Below are positions 27,073 through 36,268 of a DNA stretch of 64,000 nt, in pieces. Made by a program: the position numbers and the translations under genes. This DNA is from Colwellia sp. 20A7 (lineage in GTDB: Bacteria; Pseudomonadota; Gammaproteobacteria; Enterobacterales; Alteromonadaceae). Below the pieces are notes generated by a model that did not search any database, was not told where the DNA came from, and saw only the letters and a list, made by a program, of their open reading frames with translations. Every line of letters starts with the position of its first letter. Position 1 is the stretch's first letter. The DNA lies in the NCBI RefSeq assembly GCF_009832865.1, contig NZ_CP047130.1, positions 3,844,001 to 3,908,000 on the forward strand. The letters are read 5' to 3'.

Positions 27073-27363
27073 TTACTCAACAATTGCTAAAATGTCTGAT
27101 TCTGAAAGGATCAATACTTCTTCGCCATCAATTTTCTCAGTTTTCATACCGTAACCTTCAGAGAAAATCACTTGGTCACCAATCTTTACGTCTAATGGGC
27201 GTACATCACCATTTTCTAAGATGCGACCTTTACCAACAGCCACGACTTCAGCGCGAGTTGATTTTTCTGCTGCACTGCCTGTTAGCACAATGCCACCGGC
27301 TGATTTAGATTCAACTTCTTTACGTTTTACAATTACGCGATCATGTAATGGACGAATGCTCAT
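27073..27363 (-). CDS. groES: Co-chaperonin GroES
   Basis: 96 residues. [35 protein letters not shown] includes the mobile loop (~16-33) that docks on GroEL. The rest follows the family to the end ([12 protein letters not shown]). It caps the GroEL cavity. It is the first gene of the groESL operon, behind a sigma-32-like promoter, with CAGGAGAAAATAA before the ATG. Confidence 0.98.
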   Translation of the reverse strand: MSIRPLHDRVIVKRKEVESKSAGGIVLTGSAAEKSTRAEVVAVGKGRILENGDVRPLDVKIGDQVIFSEGYGMKTEKIDGEEVLILSESDILAIVE

Positions 27364-27413
27364 TTATTTTCTCCTGAGAATTATTGGTTATAACAAATAT
27401 GTTTGTGTGTAAT

Positions 27414-27441
27414 TAATGGGGTTAAAAAAATACTTCACAAG
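27414..27441 (-). promoter_or_regulatory. Sigma-32 heat-shock promoter of groESL
   Basis: On the minus strand CTTGTGA (complement of 27435-27441), 13-bp spacer, CCCCATTA (27414-27421). This matches the sigma-32 consensus CTTGAAA...CCCCATNT closely in sequence and spacing, ~50 bp upstream of groES. No CIRCE element is visible. Confidence 0.8.
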
Positions 27442-27656
27442 TCTTTACGGTATTTTTTTAATTATTTAACTTTAACTCTGTTTTAAAGCCTTGCAACCAA
27501 TTGAAAATTATAAATTAACATTCAATTGGCTATATCTTGAAATGATAGTTCTACATTCCAATAAAATATTTAAATCAATAGGTTATCTATTAAGAATGAA
27601 TTTAACAAAAAAACTAAAAATATAGCGACTACAAAAAAGCATATTAATATTTGTAG

Positions 27657-28208
27657 TTAGTCTTTTCGCTTAAAGTCACCTTCTAAGGTTTCACCTTGTT
27701 GATGATCTTTATCAGAAGAAATGGCTTTAGTCTGTGTAAATACGGCTGCCTTATCTACTTCAATATCAACTTCGTTTTCATAGATATGGCCACTTTCTTG
27801 GGTAAAGCTAGAGGCATGAAAATGTGTATTTTCACCAAACCCGCTACCTTGGCTAGTTTTTATATGCTTTTGTACTTTGTTCGCTAATGCCTCTCGAATA
27901 TTAGGTATAAGTAGTAACAAACCAAAAATATCGGTAACAAAACCTGGCGTCACTAAAAGTATTCCGGCTACTAATAAAACTAAAGCAGTCACGATCTCGC
28001 CAGAAGGCATCTCGCCTGCTGCCATTTTAGTTTGTACCGATTGCAAAGTAGCTAAACCTTGATGACGTACATATTTAGCGCCAAGCCAGGCACTAAGAAT
28101 CACAATAGCAATAGTTGGCCAAGCTCCAATTAGCTCTCCAACCTGCATTAACACAGTGATTTCTATAATAGGTATGATAATAAATAATGCAAATAATAAG
28201 CGAAACAT
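27657..28208 (-). CDS. fxsA: FxsA family membrane protein
   Basis: 183 residues. Hydrophobic helices (LLFALFIIIPIIEITVLMQVG; AWPTIAIVILSAWLGAKYV; VTALVLLVAGILLVTPGFVTDIFGLLLLIPNIR) match FxsA, the inner-membrane protein that in E. coli interferes with exclusion of phage T7 by the F factor. The C-terminal ~70 residues are polar and cytosolic. Placement directly upstream of groESL on the same strand is the conserved enterobacterial-type order. A small hairpin (ACTACAAA/TTTGTAGT, 27628-27657) overlaps its stop. Confidence 0.9.
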   Translation of the reverse strand: MFRLLFALFIIIPIIEITVLMQVGELIGAWPTIAIVILSAWLGAKYVRHQGLATLQSVQTKMAAGEMPSGEIVTALVLLVAGILLVTPGFVTDIFGLLLLIPNIREALANKVQKHIKTSQGSGFGENTHFHASSFTQESGHIYENEVDIEVDKAAVFTQTKAISSDKDHQQGETLEGDFKRKD

Positions 28209-28321
28209 AAAGACTCCTGTTTTCTTTGTAAGATATATTGGGTTAAACAGGTCTTTTTCAAGCGTAAATGACTTTTACTTTACTTAACTCTAGTGTTGTT
28301 AACTTTTTTTTAAGAAACTAA

Positions 28322-28627
28322 TGCTACCTTATCATTTGCTGTGAATATAAATATGACCTTCCAATATCAGCCACTATTATTGCTAATAGGCTTTTAATCA
28401 AAGCAATAACGGCATGGTAATTACTGAATGATAAGCGAAAGAAGTATCGGTATAAAAATAAATTACAGCTATTAATAAAAACTAAAAGCGATAATTTGAT
28501 ACAATTAAATGCTCGAATTAGTAACCTACATCGCTACAATGTAGCTGAAACGAATGTAATTGAAGTGATTGCTTTGAATATCCAGCAAAGCAATAAGCAC
28601 TATTTAAACTGGATCAGTGAAAATTAA
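28322..28627 (+). pseudogene. cutA: Decayed cutA (divalent cation tolerance protein)
   Basis: One continuous frame gives recognisable CutA pieces: an N-terminal part with ATIIANRLLIK (CutA: ATA..IA..L...L), an in-frame TAA at 28418-28420 where AACVN should be, then LQLLIKTKSDNLIQL and the conserved end HRYNVAETNVIEVIALNIQQ followed by HYLNWISEN (CutA: HPY-x-x-P-E-I-I-A-L...YL-x-W). There is no start codon, and the central loop is shortened. cutA immediately precedes dsbD in many gammaproteobacteria, so this is a positional ortholog that has decayed. Its stop lies 10 bp before the dsbD ATG. Confidence 0.78.
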
Positions 28628-28637
28628 AGTAGTATTA

Positions 28638-30584
28638 ATGAAAAATCCATCATCATCTTTAAACTTTTCGATTAGAACATTTATTATGTTTTTTGTTCTA
28701 CTCGTAGGTTTAAGCTCTGCCGTTACTAATGCACAGCAGTCTATTTTTGACACCTCTGGTCCATCATTATTTAGTAATGACAATGAGTTTTTAAGGGTAG
28801 ATCAAGCCTTTATTTTTAACTTTGATCAAGATGAAAATTTACTCCATATTAACTTTGATATCAGCGAAGGTTATTACCTTTATCGCCATCAATTTAAATT
28901 TACGAGTGATACAGCCCGTATAGCAGAAATAGATTTACCACAGGGTATAGAGCATGAAGATGAATTTTTTGGCGTGCAACAGATTTATAAAACCTCATTA
29001 AGTTTTACCCTTAACATTGAGCAAGCTGATAAAAACGCTGTCATTACGGTTAGCTATCAAGGCTGTGCTGATAAGGGCTTATGTTATCCTCCAACAAAGA
29101 AGCAAGTTTCATTAGATCAAGTATTAGAACAAACAACAAATAAAACGTCTGCTGCTGTCTTATCAGCGTTAAACAGTGATATGGCTGAAACGTCTTCAAC
29201 ACAAAATCAAGAAAACTCAACGGTTAGCGAACAACATCAACTCGTTGATATGTTAAAACAAGGGAGCTTATTATTAATGTTAGTTGCTTTCTTTTTAGGT
29301 GGGTTATTATTATCTTTCACCCCTTGTGTATTTCCAATGTACCCTATTTTAACGGGTATTATTGTTGGTGCTGGTAATAATAATTCAACACCTTTAACTA
29401 CCAAGAAAGCATTTACGTTATCGTTCTTTTACGTGCAAGGTATGGCGGTTACATATACTTTACTCGGTGTAGTTGTTGCGCTTGCTGGCGCACAATTCCA
29501 GGCCATTTTTCAGCATCCTTATGTATTGGTTGCCCTTAGTATTTTGTTTATCTTTTTAGCCTTATCCATGTTTGGCTTATTCAACTTAGCCCTACCTGCT
29601 AGTTGGCAAAATTATTTAAATAGTTTAAGTAATAAACAAAAAGGCGGGTCTGTTGCTGGTGTAATAATGATGGGCGTTATTTCTGGTTTAGTTGCTTCTC
29701 CTTGTACAACCGCACCTTTAACCGGTGCTTTATTATATATTTCACAAACAGGTGATGTTGTATTAGGTGCCTCTGCATTGTATGCATTAAGTTTAGGCAT
29801 GGGGTTACCATTATTAGTGCTAGGTAGCTCAGGCGGGAAATTACTGCCGAAAGCTGGCGCCTGGATGAATATTATAAAAAATATTTTCGGTCTATTATTA
29901 CTCGCTGTTCCAATATTTTTATTAGAGCGATTTATTCCTGAAATTGCCAGTGATGTATTATGGGCATTATTGATATTAAGCTCAGCCACTTATTTATATG
30001 TTGCCAATATCAATACGGCTGCGCAGTCAGCGGAGAAAACAACTAAGAGTTTTGCCTTCGGCTTACGTTCATTACTCATTTTCTTAATGCTATTTTGGGG
30101 GGCTAACATGCTTTATCAGCTATTTACTCCTAATAGTAGTACGTCAAATATCACTATGATTGGTAGTAATAATTCAAACAATGGCGACACACAGTCAATA
30201 ATTCATCAAGAAAATAAAATTCAACATTTTAGTCAAGTTAGCACCTTAAATGAATTAAATGAAGCTGTTGCACAGGCAAATAAGCAAGGTAAAACAGTTA
30301 TGTTAGATCTCTATGCTGACTGGTGTGTTGCCTGTAAAGAATTTGAAGAATACACTTTTCCAGATCACAACGTACAACAAGCACTTGCTAATTCGGTTTT
30401 ACTACAAGTTGATTTAACCGAAACAAGCTTGCCGCAAAATATTGAATTAATGGATCATTTTAATGTTTTTGGACTACCGTCTATTTTGTTTTTTGATTTG
30501 AACGGCAATGAATTGAATTTACAGCGTGTTACTGGATTTATGAAAGCAGATGAGTTCAGTGAGCATATCAAAGCGATATTTTAA
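28638..30584 (+). CDS. dsbD: Thiol:disulfide interchange protein DsbD
   Basis: 648 residues from ATG 28638 (a GTG at 28617 overlaps the cutA remnant). It begins with a signal peptide ending near AVTNA. The periplasmic alpha domain has CADKGLCYPP. The eight-TM beta domain has FTPCVFPMYPILTG and ASPCTTAPLTG. The C-terminal thioredoxin-like gamma domain has DWCVACK. These are the three cysteine pairs that pass electrons from cytoplasmic thioredoxin to periplasmic DsbC/DsbG and cytochrome-maturation proteins. Length is close to E. coli DsbD (565) plus a long linker. It probably once formed an operon with cutA. Confidence 0.95.
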   Translation: MKNPSSSLNFSIRTFIMFFVLLVGLSSAVTNAQQSIFDTSGPSLFSNDNEFLRVDQAFIFNFDQDENLLHINFDISEGYYLYRHQFKFTSDTARIAEIDLPQGIEHEDEFFGVQQIYKTSLSFTLNIEQADKNAVITVSYQGCADKGLCYPPTKKQVSLDQVLEQTTNKTSAAVLSALNSDMAETSSTQNQENSTVSEQHQLVDMLKQGSLLLMLVAFFLGGLLLSFTPCVFPMYPILTGIIVGAGNNNSTPLTTKKAFTLSFFYVQGMAVTYTLLGVVVALAGAQFQAIFQHPYVLVALSILFIFLALSMFGLFNLALPASWQNYLNSLSNKQKGGSVAGVIMMGVISGLVASPCTTAPLTGALLYISQTGDVVLGASALYALSLGMGLPLLVLGSSGGKLLPKAGAWMNIIKNIFGLLLLAVPIFLLERFIPEIASDVLWALLILSSATYLYVANINTAAQSAEKTTKSFAFGLRSLLIFLMLFWGANMLYQLFTPNSSTSNITMIGSNNSNNGDTQSIIHQENKIQHFSQVSTLNELNEAVAQANKQGKTVMLDLYADWCVACKEFEEYTFPDHNVQQALANSVLLQVDLTETSLPQNIELMDHFNVFGLPSILFFDLNGNELNLQRVTGFMKADEFSEHIKAIF

Positions 30585-30618
30585 CGAGATGGCTCTGCGA
30601 GTTGCGAGTTCAGAACAA

Positions 30619-30651
30619 TATCAACTACCCGTTTATTTCTGGTAGTTGATA
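30619..30651. terminator. Hairpin between convergent dsbD and the GGDEF-EAL gene
   Basis: An 11-bp stem TATCAACTACC/GGTAGTTGATA with an 11-nt loop, midway between two converging stops. It lacks a T-run, so it is only a possible terminator. Confidence 0.5.
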
Positions 30652-30683
30652 GTGACTAACGATACTAAATTATACTGCTTTTC

Positions 30684-33116
30684 CTAATCTTTCCCAACTT
30701 GTGTTTTCCAGTATCCATTGTGAGTATATTCTTGAATAAACGCGATTAAATCAATCTCTGGCACTGGTTTTGAAAAGTAATACCCCTGAATTAAATCACA
30801 ATTGTTTTCAGTTAAACTTCGCAGTTGTGCAGCTGTTTCGACGCCTTCAGCTATAACTGTTAACCCTAAGTTTTTTACCATCGCAATAGTTGACATAATA
30901 ATTTGATAGTCAGCATGATTTTCTAACATACCAAAAACGAAGCTTTTATCTATTTTAATCACATCAATAGGCATTTTTTTAATATAAGCTAATGAAGAAT
31001 ACCCCGTGCCAAAATCATCAATTGCGAAGCTAAATCCCATCACCTTTAAACGGTCCATCATCACAATGGTATGGTCGATGTCTTTTACTAAGGTTTGTTC
31101 TGTTAGTTCGAGTTCGAAAATGTCTGCAGATAATGAAAATTCATCCAATAAATTTTTTAGAAAACCGGGTAAATCTTTATCAATAAATTGTCCCGCTGAT
31201 AAATTAATGGCAATTCTAACATCAGTTAAGCCTTGCTCTCTAATCATCACCGCTAGTTCAAAACATCGATGAATAATCCAATAGCCCAGTTCAATCATAT
31301 GCTGAGAGTTTTCTAAAATAGGAATGAAATCTTCAGGTGAAACCATGCCTCTTTCTGGATGTTTCCAGCGTAGAAGAGCCTCAAAGCCATATATTTTATT
31401 ATCTGTAGCACGTAATTGCGGTTGTAAGCTTAAGCTAAATTGTTGTTTGGCAAGCGCTTGACGAACTTCTCCCTCTAGCATAACTCGATGGGCAACCCGC
31501 TGAAACATCTCTTGATGATAGATATGGAATTGGCTACCGCCATTGTCTTTCGCTTCATACATAGCAATATCGGCATGCGCAATTAAATTTTCGGCCTTTT
31601 CCTTACTAGACTCTGTATATGAAATACCAATACTAGTAGAAACATAAAAAATGCTTGAACCTAACTTTATTGGCTGTTTAAACTCGGCTAATAACTGCTC
31701 TGCGATATTAATGGCTTCATTTACCGAACTTAAGCCTCCTAACACCACAACAAACTCATCACCACCAAAACGGCAAGCTAAATCCATTTTACCCACACTT
31801 AAACGTACACGCTCTGCCGCTTGGATCAACAGTTTGTCGCCTTCTGTATGCCCGTTACTATCATTTACTTTTTTGAAGTCATCTAAATCTAGAAATAAAA
31901 CAGCAACACCACCAGGGTAACGCCCAATATTGGCTATTGACTTACGTAACTGATAATTCAACATATTGCGATTAGGCAAACCGGTAAGTAAATCGTACAT
32001 TGCAATATTTTCTAATTCTTTTGTTTTCTGCTCTACTTCAAGGTTTAATTGTTCTAATTCATAACTAAGCTCTAAGGCCGAATCACTTAAAAGGTCTAAT
32101 TCATCAGAAAATAAAATAGGTCTTTTAAATTTAACCTCTCTAAATTGATCAAATCTTTTATTTGCAAGTAAAGGCAATGCACCAGACAAGCTTAATAAAC
32201 GTTTACTAAACAGTCTAGCCATGCCATAAAGCACAAGTGCTAACACAAAGAATATAGCGCTAAGTGACATCAATAATTGTTGTCTATATTTGGCACTTTG
32301 TTCTTCGAAATCGGTTACATCATCTATTAATGATAAGTAAAATTCTTTTTCGCTATTATTTGCTAACGGTAACAAATTCACTAAGTAGCTTCTATCAAAT
32401 AAGTCTATTTGCAAGCCATATTCAAGAACGAAATCTAAATTAGTTTCCTGATTGGCATTAAGCAAAGATATGGTGAGATCCATATTAGAAGAAGATATAA
32501 CTTCAATATTGTTGTTTCTTTCTCTAGATTTTAGAGAAACACTCACGACGGCTACATCACTATTTAATGATGTGTTAATTGCGTACAGCATATCAACAAG
32601 GCTAGCTGTCATAGTAATCACTAACGTGTCACCATGATTATTCAATAAAGGAACACTGAGTAATAAATAGCACTCTTGTTGACATAGCACTTGATGGTTT
32701 GGGCTTTGAAGCTTCAGAACGTGATCAATATTATTTTGTGCGAATTCAGGTATCGTTGAGGTTTCAAAAAGTGACTTTTTATTGGCATCAACTAACCAAA
32801 CATTTTCTATATTTAGATTAAGTTGCAAACCATCAAATTGATTAGCAAGCTGTTCTGCAAAAACAGTTAAATCTTGCTGCTGTGAAAACTTAGTTATCTC
32901 AGAAAAGGATTCAAGCCAAACATTCATTTTAGAGCGAAGAATATCACTGTGTAAGGCAAACTGAGCTTGGCCTTGCGCTAACGTATTTTGATGATATTGT
33001 TTATAATCATCTTGTAGTCGCGATAAAGAAAGGGCAGAAAAACCAACCGCTAAAATAAGTAATATTGATACTATCAATATTAATAACTTCGTTGGTACAC
33101 TAATAAATCTTTTCAT
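30684..33116 (-). CDS. Membrane GGDEF-EAL cyclic-di-GMP enzyme
   Basis: 810 residues from ATG 33114-33116 (MKRFISVPTKLLILIVSILLILAVGF), preferred over an upstream start lying inside the previous gene. Two TM helices (~7-27 and ~275-295) enclose a periplasmic sensor domain. A cytosolic HAMP-like/coiled-coil linker leads to GGDEF (CRFGGDEFVVVLGG), which is intact, and EAL (GFEALLRWKHP; later DDFGTGYSSLAYIKKMPIDVIKIDKSFV, EGVE), also with catalytic residues present. It could both make and break c-di-GMP. It is the last gene of an operon with a porin-like and a phosphate-binding-like protein, which may supply its external signal. Confidence 0.9.
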   Translation of the reverse strand: MKRFISVPTKLLILIVSILLILAVGFSALSLSRLQDDYKQYHQNTLAQGQAQFALHSDILRSKMNVWLESFSEITKFSQQQDLTVFAEQLANQFDGLQLNLNIENVWLVDANKKSLFETSTIPEFAQNNIDHVLKLQSPNHQVLCQQECYLLLSVPLLNNHGDTLVITMTASLVDMLYAINTSLNSDVAVVSVSLKSRERNNNIEVISSSNMDLTISLLNANQETNLDFVLEYGLQIDLFDRSYLVNLLPLANNSEKEFYLSLIDDVTDFEEQSAKYRQQLLMSLSAIFFVLALVLYGMARLFSKRLLSLSGALPLLANKRFDQFREVKFKRPILFSDELDLLSDSALELSYELEQLNLEVEQKTKELENIAMYDLLTGLPNRNMLNYQLRKSIANIGRYPGGVAVLFLDLDDFKKVNDSNGHTEGDKLLIQAAERVRLSVGKMDLACRFGGDEFVVVLGGLSSVNEAINIAEQLLAEFKQPIKLGSSIFYVSTSIGISYTESSKEKAENLIAHADIAMYEAKDNGGSQFHIYHQEMFQRVAHRVMLEGEVRQALAKQQFSLSLQPQLRATDNKIYGFEALLRWKHPERGMVSPEDFIPILENSQHMIELGYWIIHRCFELAVMIREQGLTDVRIAINLSAGQFIDKDLPGFLKNLLDEFSLSADIFELELTEQTLVKDIDHTIVMMDRLKVMGFSFAIDDFGTGYSSLAYIKKMPIDVIKIDKSFVFGMLENHADYQIIMSTIAMVKNLGLTVIAEGVETAAQLRSLTENNCDLIQGYYFSKPVPEIDLIAFIQEYTHNGYWKTQVGKD

Positions 33117-33133
33117 TATCAATAACTTCTCAA

Positions 33134-34360
33134 TTAGAACCAATACATCAGCTGCATAGCCCAAAGTTCCCAATTTTTATGATCATTGGCGCTTGGATTA
33201 GGTAAAACAACTGGGGTAAGTCTACCACCGCCTTGAAGCCAGTGGTATTCAAGTCTTAACCTTAAATTACTAGAAAAATCGTATGACAAACCAATAACAC
33301 TATCTCTATGATAACCAAAGTAAGCAGGAATAAGGCCACCAAATTCCTCTGACATTGCCTCTCCATTTTTATCATCTCGATCATTATAAAAATTTTCATA
33401 GCGAGCAAGCAAGGTTAATTCATCACTCACCTTAAATCGAGACTGTACATACATTCCCTGCCCAACGGGTGCTTTATTATATGTAGGAGTATAAAAGCCT
33501 TGGGAGTCAAATACTTCTTGATAAATTTCGCCACTAAGCTCCCAACGCTCTCCTTCATATAAAGCATTCATAGTGTAAAATTTAAAAGAAAATTCACCAT
33601 CAAAAAATATGTCGCTAAAGTCCATTGCGTTATAACTAAAAACAGAATCTAAATAAGATATACCAAACCGCCACGAGGAAAAGCTAGGTTGCCAGTATAA
33701 GCTAGTTTGAAAATCATAATTTTGTTCTAGTGAACCTTTAATTTGATCACCTAAGATAATTTCACCCTGTTTATCTGAAATTATCGACGTACCGTAACTC
33801 AAATTAAAGTCAAAGTTTCCATAGTCATCATCACTATGACTTATTTTAAGTGCCGCCCCATCGCCGCCAACGGCAATATCTCGAAACCCATCAAAATAAA
33901 CTGATTGTGGTAGAATAATACTAGGTCGAGCAAATGGAATATCTCTAGAGCTAGAATAAAGCCAATGATTATTTTTAAAGCGGCCTAAATAAAGATTGGC
34001 TTGCCAGCTTTCGCTTTTATATACTGACCAATCTAATAAAGCGTAATCAATACGAACATCTTCAGCGTATCTATTACCACCATTTAAGTATACGACTTGA
34101 CCTGCTAGCCTTAAATTATCGTTTAACTGGTAGGAAGCATTAAAACCTACTTCTGTTAGTTTAGGCGATACTGCGCCATCATCATCAACAAAATCACTGT
34201 TTTCAACATCAATGATCCCTTGTGCAATAAAACCATGATATTGGAAATCTTGCCCTACAGCATCAATTGCAAACATAAATGAACATAGAGTAATTAATGC
34301 CCCAAGAAACAATTTTTCCATAGGTAAACTTACCACTTTAGTTTGTAATTTTAATAACAT
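33134..34360 (-). CDS. Porin-like outer-membrane beta-barrel protein
   Basis: 408 residues from ATG 34358-34360, chosen for its GGAGGG ribosome-binding site; a later Met (34321) has none. An N-terminal signal peptide (LGALITLCSFMFAIDAVG) is followed by alternating amphipathic strands rich in Tyr, Trp and Gly and a terminal aromatic Phe (LMYWF), the C-terminal signal for BAM insertion. It lies between the phosphate-binding-like gene (23-bp overlap) and the GGDEF-EAL gene (17-bp gap). The trio recurs in marine gammaproteobacteria to my knowledge. It is probably a solute channel or a sensing partner. Confidence 0.75.
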   Translation of the reverse strand: MLLKLQTKVVSLPMEKLFLGALITLCSFMFAIDAVGQDFQYHGFIAQGIIDVENSDFVDDDGAVSPKLTEVGFNASYQLNDNLRLAGQVVYLNGGNRYAEDVRIDYALLDWSVYKSESWQANLYLGRFKNNHWLYSSSRDIPFARPSIILPQSVYFDGFRDIAVGGDGAALKISHSDDDYGNFDFNLSYGTSIISDKQGEIILGDQIKGSLEQNYDFQTSLYWQPSFSSWRFGISYLDSVFSYNAMDFSDIFFDGEFSFKFYTMNALYEGERWELSGEIYQEVFDSQGFYTPTYNKAPVGQGMYVQSRFKVSDELTLLARYENFYNDRDDKNGEAMSEEFGGLIPAYFGYHRDSVIGLSYDFSSNLRLRLEYHWLQGGGRLTPVVLPNPSANDHKNWELWAMQLMYWF

Positions 34361-34736
34361 GTACACCCTCCATTCCTTGAGTTTTTTCAACGTAACCGAT
34401 TGCACCGGGTGTCATTCGAACGCCTTCTAGAAGCTCTTCAGTTGTATTAACGGTAATAGGTGCAACCCCTAACCCAGAATAAGTTAATTTATTCCATATG
34501 CGGTCAAGTTGATAAGGAAACATTTGTAAACGTTCTTTACTAAAAGTTAAATGAAGCGCATGTTGACGGGGCAAAACAAAAACAGTAATTCTTTGAGCGT
34601 CGGCCCACTGTATTTGACGCATAGTAAAAATACGTCGTAATTGAGAAGTGGTTAATGTAGTTTCGCTAACATTAGGATGCGCGATTACTTCAACAGCTGA
34701 AGCAGTTGAACTAATACAACCTAAAAATATAAGCAA
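34338..34736 (-). CDS. Small phosphate-ABC-type substrate-binding-domain protein
   Basis: 132 residues with a signal peptide (LIFLGCISSTASA). It has only part of the PBP-like (PstS-related) fold: SETTLTTSQLRRIFTMRQIQWADAQRITVFVLP (F-x-x-x-x-x-x-W-x-x-G-x-x-x-x-x-x-x-x-x-R family pattern), WNKLTYSGLGVAP and the terminal GAIGYVEK. Such short periplasmic proteins are common beside GGDEF proteins and usually do not belong to phosphate uptake operons. It is likely a periplasmic ligand-binding input for the c-di-GMP enzyme; this is inference. Confidence 0.75.
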   Translation of the reverse strand: MLIFLGCISSTASAVEVIAHPNVSETTLTTSQLRRIFTMRQIQWADAQRITVFVLPRQHALHLTFSKERLQMFPYQLDRIWNKLTYSGLGVAPITVNTTEELLEGVRMTPGAIGYVEKTQGMEGVHVIKITN

Positions 34737-35256
34737 ATATAAAAAGTAAGGTGTTTTGATAATACAATCCTTCTATACCTAACAATATTCAAAATGAATT
34801 TTTGTTAAATATTTACCAACTATTAAGCGGGGGATTTAATAATCACGGTAATTGGTATTAACTATAAATAAAACTTATAGTTAATTGAAAATGTTAAATA
34901 AAATCCAAAATACATTGATAAGATATCAGAAAACACTTGTTTAATACAACTAATACTTTGTTATTGCTAATAATAAATAAAAACCGCAAGGTATTGTTTA
35001 TATTAAGTAACTATTTCAACTATCCCTTTAAAAACAGTGTATTAATTATCACTATTTATCTTATGAGTGTAGTAAACAATTATAAAAATAACCATTTTTT
35101 ATGTCAGCAAAGAGATAAGACCAGTATTTTGCTGCTATATTCTGCGAAAACACTATAATAATCGTCAATAATAAAAAAAACGTTTTTTTATTCACAATAT
35201 TATTATTTTATGTAATTATTGTAGGTAATATCAACTTTAAGGTGTTTTTAGCGAAG
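34737..35256. other. AT-rich divergent intergenic region
   Basis: About 520 bp separating the leftward c-di-GMP operon from rightward aroQ, so it must hold both promoters. It is extremely A/T-rich, with no convincing gene, RNA or strong hairpin. A 73-codon frame (34937-35158) has low-complexity composition and no ribosome-binding site. Confidence 0.5.
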
Positions 35257-35706
35257 ATGAGTACTAAGTTTGAGATTTTGGTGTTAAATGGACCTAATTT
35301 AAATATGTTAGGTAAGCGTGAGCCTGAAATTTATGGCGCACAAACATTAGACGAAATAATTGAAGCATTAGCAAAGCAAGCACAAGCGCAAGAGATTAAG
35401 CTTTCTCACTTGCAATCTAACGCTGAACATCTGCTCATAGAAGCGATACATCAAGCTTATAAAAAAGTAGATTTTATTATTATAAATCCTGCTGCATTTA
35501 CACATACAAGTGTCGCGCTTCGTGACGCTTTATTGTCAGTAGATATACCATTTATTGAAGTACATTTATCTAATGTGCATGCAAGAGAAGAATTTAGACA
35601 TCATTCCTATTTGTCTGATGTTGCAACCGGTGTGATTTGTGGGTTAGGTGCAAATGGATATAGTTATGCACTTCAATCTGCAGCAGCTTGGTTGAATAAA
35701 ACGTAA
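35257..35706 (+). CDS. aroQ: 3-dehydroquinate dehydratase, type II
   Basis: 149 residues from ATG 35257. Signature [20 protein letters not shown] (active-site Tyr in the flexible loop REPEIYG), [18 protein letters not shown], and the His in [19 protein letters not shown]. It catalyses the third step of the shikimate pathway (dehydroquinate to dehydroshikimate) as a cytosolic dodecamer. It is followed by accB-accC with a 95-bp gap, a common gammaproteobacterial order. An in-frame GTG 15 bp upstream is a less likely start. Confidence 0.96.
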   Translation: MSTKFEILVLNGPNLNMLGKREPEIYGAQTLDEIIEALAKQAQAQEIKLSHLQSNAEHLLIEAIHQAYKKVDFIIINPAAFTHTSVALRDALLSVDIPFIEVHLSNVHAREEFRHHSYLSDVATGVICGLGANGYSYALQSAAAWLNKT

Positions 35707-35801
35707 AGTTACAGTTATTAACTGTAATAAACAACAATAATAATTAGTTATTTATAACTAATTTCATATTAATTAAAGCAAATTGAAATAAGGTAAATAA
35801 A

Positions 35802-36245
35802 ATGGATATTCGTAAGATCAAAAAACTTATCGAGTTAGTGGAAGAGTCAGGCATTAATGAACTAGAAATCTCTGAAGGAGAAGAATCAGTTCGTATATGC
35901 CGTGGCGCCCCTGCAGCTGCACCTATAATGCATGCAGCTCCTGTTTCAGCACCAGTTGCTGCACCGGTAGCAGTAACTTCGGTAAATGAAGCAGCAGCTC
36001 CAGTATTATCTGGTCATGTTGTACGCTCTCCGATGGTTGGTACTTTCTACGCTTCAGCATCTCCAGACTCTCCTGCCTTTGCAGAAATTGGTCAACATGT
36101 TAATGCTGGTGATACATTATGTATTATTGAAGCAATGAAGATGATGAATCAAATCGAAGCTGATAAATCAGGTGTTATCAAAGAAATACTAGCAGACAAT
36201 GAAGATGCTATTGAATTTGATCAACCGCTATTCATCATTGAATAA
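35802..36245 (+). CDS. accB: Biotin carboxyl carrier protein of acetyl-CoA carboxylase
   Basis: 147 residues. The N-terminal helical part ([32 protein letters not shown] in outline) is followed by an Ala/Pro-rich linker and the biotinyl domain with [10 protein letters not shown], where the Lys is biotinylated. It carries carboxyl groups from AccC to the carboxyltransferase for malonyl-CoA synthesis. It is in an operon with accC (23-bp gap). Confidence 0.98.
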   Translation: MDIRKIKKLIELVEESGINELEISEGEESVRICRGAPAAAPIMHAAPVSAPVAAPVAVTSVNEAAAPVLSGHVVRSPMVGTFYASASPDSPAFAEIGQHVNAGDTLCIIEAMKMMNQIEADKSGVIKEILADNEDAIEFDQPLFIIE

Positions 36246-36268
36246 GCCCAACCAAAAAGGGTCATTCC

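Noticed and set aside
34937..35158. 73-codon open frame
   Set aside because: Low-complexity Asn/Leu/Ile composition in AT-rich DNA, no ribosome-binding site, no family resemblance.
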